A stretch of DNA of 64,000 nucleotides from Pseudomonas sp. Seg1 (GTDB taxonomy: Bacteria; Pseudomonadota; Gammaproteobacteria; Pseudomonadales; Pseudomonadaceae): positions 5,259,001 through 5,323,000 of the forward strand of contig NZ_AP021903.1 in assembly GCF_018326005.1 (NCBI RefSeq), written 5' to 3'. A program made the translations under genes and the position numbers. Below, piece after piece: positions 1 to 8,300 of the stretch. The first letter of the stretch is position 1; the number at the start of each line of letters is the position of its first letter. The notes below the pieces were generated by a model. The model made no database searches. It saw only the letters and a program-made list of their open reading frames with translations, and was not told where the DNA came from.

Positions 1-1
1 C

Positions 2-697
2 CGGGTGGTCGGCGCCGAAGCACTGGTGCGCTGGCAGAAACCCGGGCACGGCTGGGTGTATCCGGCGGACTTCATTCCTGTGGCCGAAGACAGCGGACTG
101 ATCGTGCCACTGACCCAATGGGTGCTGGGCGAGGCCTGTCGCCAGACGCAGGCCTGGCAAGTGGCCGGACTGCCGCCGATCCGCATGTCAGTGAACATTT
201 CACCGATCGACTTTCGTCAGCGGGATTTCGTCGACAGTGTCGAGCGGGCGCTGGCGCAGTCGGGGCTGGCGGCCGATTGGCTGGAGCTGGAAATCACCGA
301 AAACGTACTGATGCAAAACGTCGAGGCGACGATGAGCGCGCTCAATCGTCTGAAGGCATTGGGCATACGCCTGGCCATCGACGACTTCGGTACCGGCTAC
401 TCCAGCCTGAGCTACCTGCGCCGTTTTCCCATTGATGTGCTGAAGATCGATCAATCGTTCATTCGCAGCCTGAGCAATGACAGCAACGATGCCGCCCTCG
501 TCGGCGCCATCATCAGCCTGGGAAAAAGCCTGGGCCTGAAGGTCATCGCCGAAGGCATCGAAACGGCCGGACAACTGGCCTTTCTCAAAACTCACCACTG
601 CGAAGAAGGACAGGGCTACTTTTTCAGCAAAGCCCTGCCGGCCACTGAATTTGTGGCTTTGCTGAGCGGCGCCGGATCCGCGCCATGGACGGTTTGA
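2..697 (+). CDS. EAL-domain c-di-GMP phosphodiesterase, C-terminal part (5' end outside window)
   Basis: The reading frame is open from the first bases, so this is the 3' part of a longer gene. It begins just before the EALVRW signature and keeps the residues expected of an active c-di-GMP-specific phosphodiesterase: the Asn of NISPIDF, the Glu of ELEITE, the metal-binding IDDFGTGYS loop, the Lys of KIDQSF, the Glu of EGIET and the closing GQGYFFSKAL. EAL enzymes hydrolyse c-di-GMP to pGpG and favour motility over biofilm. Any N-terminal sensor or GGDEF domain lies to the left and cannot be seen. The stop lies 44 bases before the diheme peroxidase start, so it may head the operon of peroxidase and kinases. 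The family call is secure; the activity is inferred from intact motifs. Confidence 0.93.
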   Translation, partial: RVVGAEALVRWQKPGHGWVYPADFIPVAEDSGLIVPLTQWVLGEACRQTQAWQVAGLPPIRMSVNISPIDFRQRDFVDSVERALAQSGLAADWLELEITENVLMQNVEATMSALNRLKALGIRLAIDDFGTGYSSLSYLRRFPIDVLKIDQSFIRSLSNDSNDAALVGAIISLGKSLGLKVIAEGIETAGQLAFLKTHHCEEGQGYFFSKALPATEFVALLSGAGSAPWTV

Positions 698-741
698 TGC
701 CCTCCCGTGAAACTGGCCTCGAATCAGGGAGTTCCTTGTCG

Positions 742-1695
742 ATGAACCTTTTGCATCGCGCCATGCTTTTGCTGTTTTGCGTGCTCTGCGCAAACGCCCG
801 CGCCGAGCCGCTGGACGAACCGCTCAAGCCTTTGCCCAAGGTTGAGCAACAGGATGCCCGGCGTGTCGAACTCGGTCGCCGGTTATTCCACGAGCCACGG
901 TTATCAATCAACAACACGCTGTCTTGCTCCAGCTGCCACCAACTGGACAAGAACGGTGCCGACAGCCGTGCCTTTTCACTGGGCTTCGACGGCAAACCGG
1001 TAGCGTTCAACACGCCTAGCGTTTTCAACGCCGCCCTCAACTTTCGCCAGTTCTGGGACGGCCGCGTCGAGACCCTGGAGCAGCAGAGCAACGTCGTCAT
1101 CACCAGCCCGCATGAAATGGGCAGTGACTGGAGCACCGTTGTCGAGCGTATCGCCAGCGACGCCGATTATCGCCGGGACTTCGCCGCCGCCTACCCGGGC
1201 GGTGTGAGCAAGGCTAATATCCAGCAAGCGCTGGCCAGCTTCGAACGCACCTTGCTTACCCCTGACTCGCGTTTCGATCAATACCTGTCGGGCAACACCG
1301 ACATCCTGACCCTGGAAGAAAAGTACGGCTACCAGCGTTTCAAGGATTACGGCTGCATTGCCTGCCATCAAGGCGTGAACATCGGCGGCAACATGTTCCA
1401 GAAATTCGGGGTGTTCGGTGATTACATCGCTGATCGCGGCCACCCGACGGAGGCCGACCAGGGACGCTTCAATGTCACCGCTGACGAAGCGGATCGTGCC
1501 GTGTTCAAGGTGCCGAGTCTGCGCAATGTCGCACTGACCGCGCCCTACTTCCACGATGGCTCGGCGCCGACCCTCGAGCGAGCCGTGGACGTGATGTTCC
1601 AATACCAGTTGGGGCGTATGCCGAGCGACGAAGACAAGGCCCTGATCATTCAGTTTCTGCAGACCCTGACCGGCCGATGGGAGGGCACGCCATGA
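742..1695 (+). CDS. Diheme cytochrome c peroxidase (CCP/MauG family), periplasmic
   Basis: The 317-residue product starts at the ATG that opens a classic signal peptide (hydrophobic core LLLFCVLC, cleavage near ANARA/EP); an in-frame upstream start would place 19 non-signal residues in front. Two c-type heme motifs are visible, CSSCH at residues 62-66 and CIACH at 205-209, spaced as in bacterial diheme peroxidases and MauG-like proteins. Members reduce H2O2 with electrons from small cytochromes in the periplasm, or oxidise special substrates. The gene overlaps the next histidine kinase by ATGA, so the two are probably translationally coupled. This coupling suggests peroxide or redox sensing, but that is inference. 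Confidence 0.9.
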   Translation: MNLLHRAMLLLFCVLCANARAEPLDEPLKPLPKVEQQDARRVELGRRLFHEPRLSINNTLSCSSCHQLDKNGADSRAFSLGFDGKPVAFNTPSVFNAALNFRQFWDGRVETLEQQSNVVITSPHEMGSDWSTVVERIASDADYRRDFAAAYPGGVSKANIQQALASFERTLLTPDSRFDQYLSGNTDILTLEEKYGYQRFKDYGCIACHQGVNIGGNMFQKFGVFGDYIADRGHPTEADQGRFNVTADEADRAVFKVPSLRNVALTAPYFHDGSAPTLERAVDVMFQYQLGRMPSDEDKALIIQFLQTLTGRWEGTP

Positions 1696-3506
1696 ACCAC
1701 ATCTCACGTCGCGGCAGCCTGCTGTTGCTCACTCTGCTCGCGGTGATCCTGGCCTCGACCCTGTTGTTTCTTTACCTCAAGTCCAGTTCCGAACGGACCA
1801 TGACGTACACCGATTCCCGGGACCTGATCCGGCAAATCAAACAACAGAACGCGCTATGGGAAAACGAGGTGCTCAAGGCCAGAGTGGCGATCTCTCACAA
1901 CTACGACCCGTTGGTATCGCCGATGAACGAGATGAGCCGGCTCTGGGAGCGCTTTGATTCTCTGGAGTCCGGGCACGGGCGCAACGACTCGGCGCAATGG
2001 AACGACGCCCATGAGGCCTACTTGCAAGCCATGCAGGAAAAGACCCGTCTGGTCGAACAGTTCAAGTCGCACAACGCCTTGCTGCGCAACTCGCTGGCAT
2101 TCCTGCCGACGGCAGAAGACGACATCCAGGCGCAGCTGGCCAACCTGGCCGATTTCGATAAATTGCAACTGCAGAACATCACCACCGATACCTACGACCT
2201 GCTGCTCAGCGCCCTGGAGTTTGCTCAGGTCACCTCCGCCGAAAAGGCCGCCGACATCGAGGTCGGTCTGAACAAACTGGCGGTGAATGCACAACGCCTG
2301 CCCCAGGAGTTTCAGGCGCCGATCAGGATCTTGAGTAACCACATCAGCCTGATTGCGCGGGAGCAGCCGCGGGTCAATCAACTGCTTGAAAGTATCGAAG
2401 CGATTCCCGTGGCCGACCGTCTGGACACCATCACCACCATGCTCGACCAGGATCAGCAGCGGGTCGAAATCATCGACCGCAAATACCACTTCTATCTGCT
2501 GCTGTTTTCCGTGCTGCTGATGTTGTCGCTGATGTGGCTGGCCGTTCGCCTGATTCGCAGTTTCGCCGAAATCAATCGGGTCAACAGCGCCTTGCAGGCC
2601 GCCAACGATGCACTGGAACAACGGGTCGAGGAGCGCACCCGCGAACTGAAGAACGCCCAAAGCGAACTCCTCGACGCCGCGCGTCAGGCCGGCATGGCGG
2701 AGATCGCGACCAATGTGCTGCACAACGTCGGCAACGTGCTTAACAGCGTGAACATTTCCTCCGACCTGATCGCGCGAAAACTGCGTGCCAGCAAAAGCCA
2801 GGGATTGGGCAAGGCCATGCAGTTGATCAACGAACACCCCCACGACCTCGGCCATTTTCTCAGCGAGGATGCCAAGGGCAAATTGCTCCCCGGCTACCTC
2901 AATCAACTGGTCGCCGCCATTGCCCAGGAACAACAGGAAATGGTCGATGAGCTGAACCAGATGAACAAGAGCGTCGACCACATCAAGGACATTGTCGCCA
3001 CCCAGCAATCCTATGCCGGGGCCAACAGCATGACCGAGCCGCTGTTCATCAACGAACTGCTCGAAGACGCGCTGCGCATGAACGCCGGCGCCCTGACCCG
3101 GCATCACGTCACGGTGGTCAAGGAGTACGCCGATGTGCCTCAGGTGATGGGCGACAAACACCGCTTGCTGCTGATTCTGATCAACCTCATCAGCAATGCC
3201 AAATACGCCATGTCCGACCTCAGCAATCGCCCACGAACCATGACCCTGGGGGTCAAGGTCGTTGATGACCACTTCCTCGAAATCAGCGTTCGGGACGATG
3301 GCGAAGGCATTGCCGCCGAGAACATGACGCGGATCTTTGCCCACGGTTTTACTACGCGCAAGGAAGGCCACGGCTTCGGCCTGCACAGCTGCGCCCTGGC
3401 GGCCATCGAGATGAACGGCCACCTCACCGCCCACAGCGACGGACCGGGCAAAGGCGCGCTGTTCACCCTGCAGATCCCTCTGATCAGCGTCACGGAGAAC
3501 GCATGA
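1692..3506 (+). CDS. Membrane sensor histidine kinase
   Basis: The 604-residue protein starts at the ATG overlapping the peroxidase stop (ATGA). It has a first membrane segment near residues 8-30, a long helical periplasmic region, a second membrane segment near 260-285 (YLLLFSVLLMLSLMWLAVRL), then a coiled coil rich in Glu/Arg. The phosphoacceptor box EIATNVLHNVGNVLNS puts the His at 344, followed by a HATPase domain with the N box (LINLISNAKYA), G1 box (DDGEGI) and G2 box (GHGFGLH). The LHNVGN form of the H box is typical of kinases paired with a downstream kinase/receiver protein. The stop overlaps the next gene (ATGA). The signal is unknown; the adjacent peroxidase hints at oxidative or redox input. 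Confidence 0.92.
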   Translation: MNHISRRGSLLLLTLLAVILASTLLFLYLKSSSERTMTYTDSRDLIRQIKQQNALWENEVLKARVAISHNYDPLVSPMNEMSRLWERFDSLESGHGRNDSAQWNDAHEAYLQAMQEKTRLVEQFKSHNALLRNSLAFLPTAEDDIQAQLANLADFDKLQLQNITTDTYDLLLSALEFAQVTSAEKAADIEVGLNKLAVNAQRLPQEFQAPIRILSNHISLIAREQPRVNQLLESIEAIPVADRLDTITTMLDQDQQRVEIIDRKYHFYLLLFSVLLMLSLMWLAVRLIRSFAEINRVNSALQAANDALEQRVEERTRELKNAQSELLDAARQAGMAEIATNVLHNVGNVLNSVNISSDLIARKLRASKSQGLGKAMQLINEHPHDLGHFLSEDAKGKLLPGYLNQLVAAIAQEQQEMVDELNQMNKSVDHIKDIVATQQSYAGANSMTEPLFINELLEDALRMNAGALTRHHVTVVKEYADVPQVMGDKHRLLLILINLISNAKYAMSDLSNRPRTMTLGVKVVDDHFLEISVRDDGEGIAAENMTRIFAHGFTTRKEGHGFGLHSCALAAIEMNGHLTAHSDGPGKGALFTLQIPLISVTENA

Positions 3507-4906
3507 GCGAGCAGACCAACCGCCGTATTCTGCTGATCGACGACATGCCGTCGATCCATGAGGACTTTCGCAAGATTCTTGCGCCACCGGCAGCGCAGTC
3601 GGTGGAACTGGACGAGATGGAAGCCGCACTGTTCGGCACTCAGGCTCATGCCGAGCGTCCGCTGTTTGAACTGGATTCGGCCTATGGCGGCGAAGAAGGT
3701 CTGGGCAAGCTGGTGCAGGCCATGCAGGAACAACGCCCCTACGCGCTGGCCTTTGTGGATATGCGCATGCCCGATGGCTGGGACGGCGCGAAAACCATCG
3801 AACACCTTTGGCAACAGGATCCGCTGCTGCAAGTGGTGGTGTGCACGGCGTACTCGGATTATTCCTGGGACGAACTGCTGGAACGTCTGCACGCCCATGA
3901 TCGATTACTGATCCTGAAGAAGCCGTTCGACAACATCGAAGTGCAGCAGATGGCCAATACCCTGTTGACCAAATGGCAGATGACGGAGCGCGCCTCGCTG
4001 CAAATGCATCATCTGGAGGATCTGGTCGATCAGCGCACCGCCCAGTTCAAGCAGGCCAGTGAAGCCCTGCAAAGGGAAATCGACGAACGCAAGCAATTGG
4101 AGGGGCAATTGGTGCAGTCGGAAAAACTCGCGTCACTGGGGCAACTGGCGGCCGGGGTGGCCCATGAAATCAACAACCCGATCGGCTTCATTTCCTCCAA
4201 CCTCGGCACTCTGGACAACTACTTCAAGCAGCTGCTGACCATGCTCGACGCCTACCAGACGCTTGGCCCCAGCCAGGACCGCGAGAACGTGGCACGGCTG
4301 GAGCAATTGCGCACAGACATCGAACTGGATTTTCTGCTTGAAGACATTCCCGTGCTGATCCGCGAATCCAAGGAAGGCATCGGCCGGGTCGGACAGATCG
4401 TCAAGGATCTGAAGGATTTCTCCCGGGTCGATACCAATCAGCAATGGCAGTGGGCCAACCTGCAGCAAGGCATCGAGTCGACCTTGAACATTGTCGCCAG
4501 CGAACTCAAATACAAGGCCGACGTGATCAGGGAGTATCAGGCGCTGCCGGACATCGAGTGCCTGCCGTCGCAAATCAATCAGGTCATCATGAATCTGGTG
4601 GTCAACGCCGCTCAGGCCATGGGCGCCGAGCGCGGCACCATCACCTTGCGCACCGGGCAGGTGCAAGACACTGCATGGATTGAAGTTGCCGATACCGGTT
4701 CGGGCATCGCAGCGGACACTCTGCAAAAAATCTTCGACCCTTTCTTCACCACCAAACCGGTCGGCCAGGGGACAGGGCTGGGCTTGTCCCTGTCCTACGG
4801 CATCGTGAAAAAACACGGTGGAGACATTTCAGTGCGCAGCGAGCCAGGCGTGGGCACGACTTTTCGCGTCGAACTGCCGCTGCGCCAGAGCCGGCCCGGC
4901 GCGTGA
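3503..4906 (+). CDS. Receiver-histidine kinase hybrid, cytoplasmic
   Basis: The 467-residue soluble protein has an N-terminal receiver-like domain ([10 protein letters not shown] at the start, phosphoacceptor Asp86 in [12 protein letters not shown], switch Lys in ILKKPFD), a coiled-coil linker near 160-205, and a kinase core with His221 in [14 protein letters not shown], an N box ([11 protein letters not shown]) and G boxes ([15 protein letters not shown]). The receiver carries an insertion of about 30 residues after its first helix. No output DNA-binding domain exists, so it likely acts in a phosphorelay with the membrane kinase whose gene it overlaps by ATGA. It converges on the permease gene with a 7-base gap. 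The final response regulator is not in view. Confidence 0.92.
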   Translation: MSEQTNRRILLIDDMPSIHEDFRKILAPPAAQSVELDEMEAALFGTQAHAERPLFELDSAYGGEEGLGKLVQAMQEQRPYALAFVDMRMPDGWDGAKTIEHLWQQDPLLQVVVCTAYSDYSWDELLERLHAHDRLLILKKPFDNIEVQQMANTLLTKWQMTERASLQMHHLEDLVDQRTAQFKQASEALQREIDERKQLEGQLVQSEKLASLGQLAAGVAHEINNPIGFISSNLGTLDNYFKQLLTMLDAYQTLGPSQDRENVARLEQLRTDIELDFLLEDIPVLIRESKEGIGRVGQIVKDLKDFSRVDTNQQWQWANLQQGIESTLNIVASELKYKADVIREYQALPDIECLPSQINQVIMNLVVNAAQAMGAERGTITLRTGQVQDTAWIEVADTGSGIAADTLQKIFDPFFTTKPVGQGTGLGLSLSYGIVKKHGGDISVRSEPGVGTTFRVELPLRQSRPGA

Positions 4907-4913
4907 GGACGCC

Positions 4914-6239
4914 TCAGGTGGCTTCCTGAAAATCCATCTCCGGCGGCTGGCGACGGAAGCCACCGGTGAGCACCGCGAGATACACCACACCGATTGCCAG
5001 CCAGCTCAGGCCCAGATACACCGCCAGGTGATCGAGGCTGACCATCAGCCACAAATCCGCCACCAGGCCGATGAACGGGAAAATCAGGAACAGCACCAGC
5101 TCGCGCAGCCCCTTCTTTTCGCCGCCGATCCAGTAATGAAAGATCACCGACAGGTTCACCAGGCTGAACGCCAGGAACGCGCCGAAATTGATGAACGAGG
5201 TCGAGGTGGTCACGTCGAGTTTCAGCGCCAGCAATGCCACGACCGCGCAGAGCAGAATGCTGTTGACCGGTGTGCCGAAGCGCGCGTGCAAGGTGCCGAA
5301 GAACGACTTCGGCAGCACGCCGTCGCGACCCATCGCGAACAACAGTCGCGAGCCACTGGCCTGCGCCGAAAGCCCGGAAGCAAACTGACCGACGATCAGG
5401 CCGATGAGGAAGATCGAGACGAACAGGTCGCCGCCAATGTTGCGCGCGATTTCGTAGGCTGCCGAGTCGACGCTGTCGAACTGGAACGACGGGTGGGCGA
5501 TCTGCACGAAGTACGAAACACCGACGAAAATCAGCCCGCCGATCAGGGTGATCAACATGATCGCCCGAGGAATGGTTCGACGTGGATCGCGGGTTTCTTC
5601 GGTCAACGTGCTGACCGCGTCAAAGCCCAGAAACGAATAACAGGCGATGGCCGCACCGCTCATGATCAGCGGCATCTGCATGTCGCCATTGAAGAACGGT
5701 TTGATCGACCACAGCGGTGTGCTCGCATCGCCTCCGATGTAGTGCACGCACAGCGCGACGAAGGCGATCAGCACAAGAAACTGCACCAGCATCAGCAAGG
5801 CGTTGATGCCGTTGGCCAGTTTCAGGCCGATGATGTTGATCGCACTGGTGATGCCGATGAACCCAAGGACCCAGATCCATTGCGCAATTGACGGGAAGGC
5901 CGAGGCCAGGTAAGCGGCGCCGATCAGCCAGATCGCCATCGGCAGGAACAGATAGTCGAGCAGCACCGCCCAACCGGCAATGAACCCGAGTTTCGGGCTG
6001 ATCGCCTTGCGTACGTAGCTGTAGGCGGAGCCGGCGACGGGGAACGCAGCAGCCATACGCCCGTAACTCATCGCGGTGAAAAACATCGCAATCAGTGCGG
6101 CCAGATAAGCGGCGGGCACCATGCCAGCGGTGGATTGGGCGAGGATGCCGAAGGTGCCGAGGACAATGATCGGCGTCATGTAGGCGATGCCGAACAGCAC
6201 CACCGACCCTAGCGAAAGGGTGCGTTGCAAACGAGCCAT
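4914..6239 (-). CDS. APC-superfamily amino acid/polyamine permease
   Basis: The 441-residue inner-membrane protein has about 12 hydrophobic helices and the APC hallmark region near the start (SVVLFGIAYMTPIIVLGTFG, then SAYSYVRKAISPKLGFIAGW). The conserved intracellular loop GFDAVSTLTEETRDPRRTIPRA is present. It most resembles the PuuP-type putrescine/amino-acid importers, but the substrate cannot be fixed from sequence. It is followed on the same strand, after a palindromic repeat, by the nitrilase-family gene located upstream (7241 to 6426), so an amide or polyamine uptake-and-hydrolysis pairing is plausible. Confidence 0.88.
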   Translation of the reverse strand: MARLQRTLSLGSVVLFGIAYMTPIIVLGTFGILAQSTAGMVPAAYLAALIAMFFTAMSYGRMAAAFPVAGSAYSYVRKAISPKLGFIAGWAVLLDYLFLPMAIWLIGAAYLASAFPSIAQWIWVLGFIGITSAINIIGLKLANGINALLMLVQFLVLIAFVALCVHYIGGDASTPLWSIKPFFNGDMQMPLIMSGAAIACYSFLGFDAVSTLTEETRDPRRTIPRAIMLITLIGGLIFVGVSYFVQIAHPSFQFDSVDSAAYEIARNIGGDLFVSIFLIGLIVGQFASGLSAQASGSRLLFAMGRDGVLPKSFFGTLHARFGTPVNSILLCAVVALLALKLDVTTSTSFINFGAFLAFSLVNLSVIFHYWIGGEKKGLRELVLFLIFPFIGLVADLWLMVSLDHLAVYLGLSWLAIGVVYLAVLTGGFRRQPPEMDFQEAT

Positions 6240-6306
6240 GGGCGACTTACTCCGAATTATTGGTTTTATGGCAGAGCCGAGTTCGGCGAATGTTTCGGGT
6301 GTGGCT

Positions 6307-6413
6307 GATCGTTCCCACGCTCTGCGTGGGAATGCCTCAATGGACGCTCTGCGTCTGCTCTTGGGACGCGGAGCGTCCCGGGCTGCATTCCCACGCAGAG
6401 CGTGGGAACGATC
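6307..6413. repeat. REPIN-like long palindrome (CCCACGC family)
   Basis: A perfect 29-base inverted repeat (6307-6335 and 6385-6413, core GTTCCCACGCTCTGCGTGGG) encloses an inner 14-base inverted repeat with one mismatch (6342-6355 and 6365-6378). The whole 107-base unit can fold into one long hairpin. It sits between the nitrilase stop and the permease start, where it may terminate or stabilise mRNA. It is typical of intergenic REP doublets in fluorescent pseudomonads and differs from the other two REP families in this window. Confidence 0.88.
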
Positions 6414-6425
6414 GGGTACAACGGG

Positions 6426-7241
6426 TCAAGGGATCAGCAACTCGCGCCGCCCGCAAGCGTGCTCCACCACCTCCCCCGGCAACTTCAAGCGCTGATCATC
6501 CAGATAGCGGTAATCCTTGCGCGCGATCTTCAATTGGGCGAAATCCAGCTCAACGCTGAACGTCCCTTCTTCGCGCCCCGCCTCGAACAACAGCGCCCCC
6601 AGCGGATCAACCAGCGCACTGCCACCGGCAAACATCAAGCCGTCATCCCCCGCGTCCACGCGGTTGACCATCAGCGCGAACGCCTGATTTTCCTGAGCCC
6701 GCGCCATGATCGCGGTGCGATGGGTCGGGCCATAGGGGTCCATGTTGCCGTTGGTCACGATCAGCAACTCGGCGCCCAGTTGCGCCAAGGCACGGGCGGT
6801 TTCCGGAAACTCGATGTCGTAGCAGATCAGCAGACCGATGCGCAGGCCGTTCCACACGCAGGTCGCATAGCGATCACCCGCCTCGAATACACCGCGATCG
6901 GAAGCCCACAAATGCGTCTTGCGATATTTCAAGGCAATGCCTTCGGGGGTGATCAGCAGCGTGGTGTTGAAGAAGCGACCGTTGTCGTTCTCGGCCATGC
7001 CGATCACCACCGCCATGTTGCGTTCGCGGGCGGCGGCCAGCACTGCGTTCACGGTCGGGCCATCCACTGGCTCGGATGTTTGCGCAACAGTCGCGGCAGT
7101 CGGGAAGCCCATCAGGTGCGTTTCCGGGAACACGATCAGTTGCGTGTCGGCCGCACACGCGGCAATCGCGGCAAGGGCCCGTTCGAGGTTGTAGGCGGTG
7201 CCATTGTCACGGCCCGCCAGTTGCGCGAGTTCGACTTTCAT
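6426..7241 (-). CDS. Carbon-nitrogen hydrolase (nitrilase superfamily)
   Basis: The 271-residue cytoplasmic enzyme has the complete catalytic triad of the superfamily: Glu40 (VFPETH), Lys108 (KYRKTHLW) and Cys140 (LLICYDIEFPE). The start is placed at MKVELAQLAG, which opens the first beta strand; longer versions add 26 unrelated residues. The family hydrolyses amides or nitriles to acids plus ammonia. The single-domain form and the wording of the motifs fit aliphatic or omega-amidase-like members. It shares a strand with the APC permease and is divergent from a LuxR-type regulator 125 bases away that is the obvious candidate controller. Confidence 0.92.
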   Translation of the reverse strand: MKVELAQLAGRDNGTAYNLERALAAIAACAADTQLIVFPETHLMGFPTAATVAQTSEPVDGPTVNAVLAAARERNMAVVIGMAENDNGRFFNTTLLITPEGIALKYRKTHLWASDRGVFEAGDRYATCVWNGLRIGLLICYDIEFPETARALAQLGAELLIVTNGNMDPYGPTHRTAIMARAQENQAFALMVNRVDAGDDGLMFAGGSALVDPLGALLFEAGREEGTFSVELDFAQLKIARKDYRYLDDQRLKLPGEVVEHACGRRELLIP

Positions 7242-7366
7242 CGGTAATCCTTGTTCTGAGTGCCGGGCGCTGAAAGATTGCCCGGTGGCTGTCTGTGAGC
7301 CAGTATGCGCAGCAAGCAACCGGCCTGGGAATCACGCGGCCGGGGTAACCCGATAGGGGTAGATCG

Positions 7367-8167
7367 ATGACACTTTCGTTTGACGACATCACCTGGCACC
7401 GCGCCGTCGGGCAGCTGATCGATGCGCTGGACAAGCCGAATTTCTGGGCGCAACTGGTGCGTTTGCTCGACCAGTACGTGGCGTTCGATAGCTGGGTTGC
7501 GCTGTTGTTCAGCGCCGATCAACACCCGCAGGTGTTCGCTGAATGCCCCGGCGTGGACGGCAGTCCGGATCAACTGTTTCAGGACTATCTGCGCGGTCTG
7601 TACCTCCTCGACCCGTTCTACATCGCCTGCCGCGAGCAATCGCGTACCGGTTTGTATCGCCTCTCGGAGGTGGCGCCGGAGCATTTCGAGCTGACCGAGT
7701 ATTACCAGCGATACTTTCGTCTGAATGTGGTCGCCGACGAAATCCAGTTCAATTGTCAGCTCGAAGGCGAGCGCACGTTGTGCCTGTCGCTGGGCAGTAA
7801 AAAACGTTTCACTGGCGAGCAGATCGCTTTGCTGTCATTGATCCAGCCATGGGTGCTGGGCCTGTTGCGCCAGCGTCTGCCTTACGAAATCAACGAAACC
7901 GTGGCCCTTGCCACCTCACCCGCTGCGGTGGATTGGCGGGTGCAACTGGAAGCCTCGGTGCAACAACTCAAGGGCGCGCAACTGACCGCCCGCGAACTGG
8001 ACGTCGGCCGTTTGATGCTCAGCGGTTGCTCCAGTAAAGAAATCGCCCGTAAGCTGGAAATCTCCGTAGAAACCGTGAAAGTCCATAAGAAACACATGTA
8101 CAGCAAGCTGGGGATCAAATCCCAGTCGGAGCTGTTTTCGATATTTCTTCAGGCGCAGAACGCCTGA
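7367..8167 (+). CDS. LuxR-family transcriptional regulator
   Basis: The 266-residue protein ends in a GerE/LuxR helix-turn-helix (LTARELDVGRLMLSGCSSKEIA, then SVETVKVHKKHMYSKLGIKS, residues about 205-260). The first 190 residues are not a recognisable autoinducer-binding domain, because the conserved W/Y/D set of acyl-homoserine-lactone receptors is not evident. It resembles orphan one-component LuxR regulators of amino acid or amide metabolism. It is transcribed divergently from the nitrilase gene. A short hairpin 33 bases after the stop may end its transcript. Confidence 0.9.
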   Translation: MTLSFDDITWHRAVGQLIDALDKPNFWAQLVRLLDQYVAFDSWVALLFSADQHPQVFAECPGVDGSPDQLFQDYLRGLYLLDPFYIACREQSRTGLYRLSEVAPEHFELTEYYQRYFRLNVVADEIQFNCQLEGERTLCLSLGSKKRFTGEQIALLSLIQPWVLGLLRQRLPYEINETVALATSPAAVDWRVQLEASVQQLKGAQLTARELDVGRLMLSGCSSKEIARKLEISVETVKVHKKHMYSKLGIKSQSELFSIFLQAQNA

Positions 8168-8199
8168 ACAGCCAACGCACGCAGTGGCTTGATATCCCC

Positions 8200-8229
8200 T
8201 GTGGCGAGGGGATTTATCCCCTCACCACA
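8200..8229. repeat. Minimal REP hairpin (GGCGAGGGG family)
   Basis: A 12-base stem with one mismatch (TGTGGCGAGGGG against CCCCTCACCACA) and a 6-base loop follow the LuxR-type gene. It shares its arms with the longer REPINs at 15991, 16744, 34337 and 48369. It could serve as a terminator. Confidence 0.7.
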
Positions 8230-8300
8230 ATAGATCTCATCAACAGGCCCGCCTGCTGCCATAGGCTTGCAACCCATTGAGTCCGAACCAAGGAAACCGT

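Noticed and set aside
1854..3629. Minus-strand open frame opposite the two kinases
   Set aside because: It spans the junction of two motif-complete genes; its translation has no recognisable domain.
4818..5891. Plus-strand open frame opposite the APC permease
   Set aside because: Same reason: Gln/Arg/Asp-rich shadow of a membrane protein.
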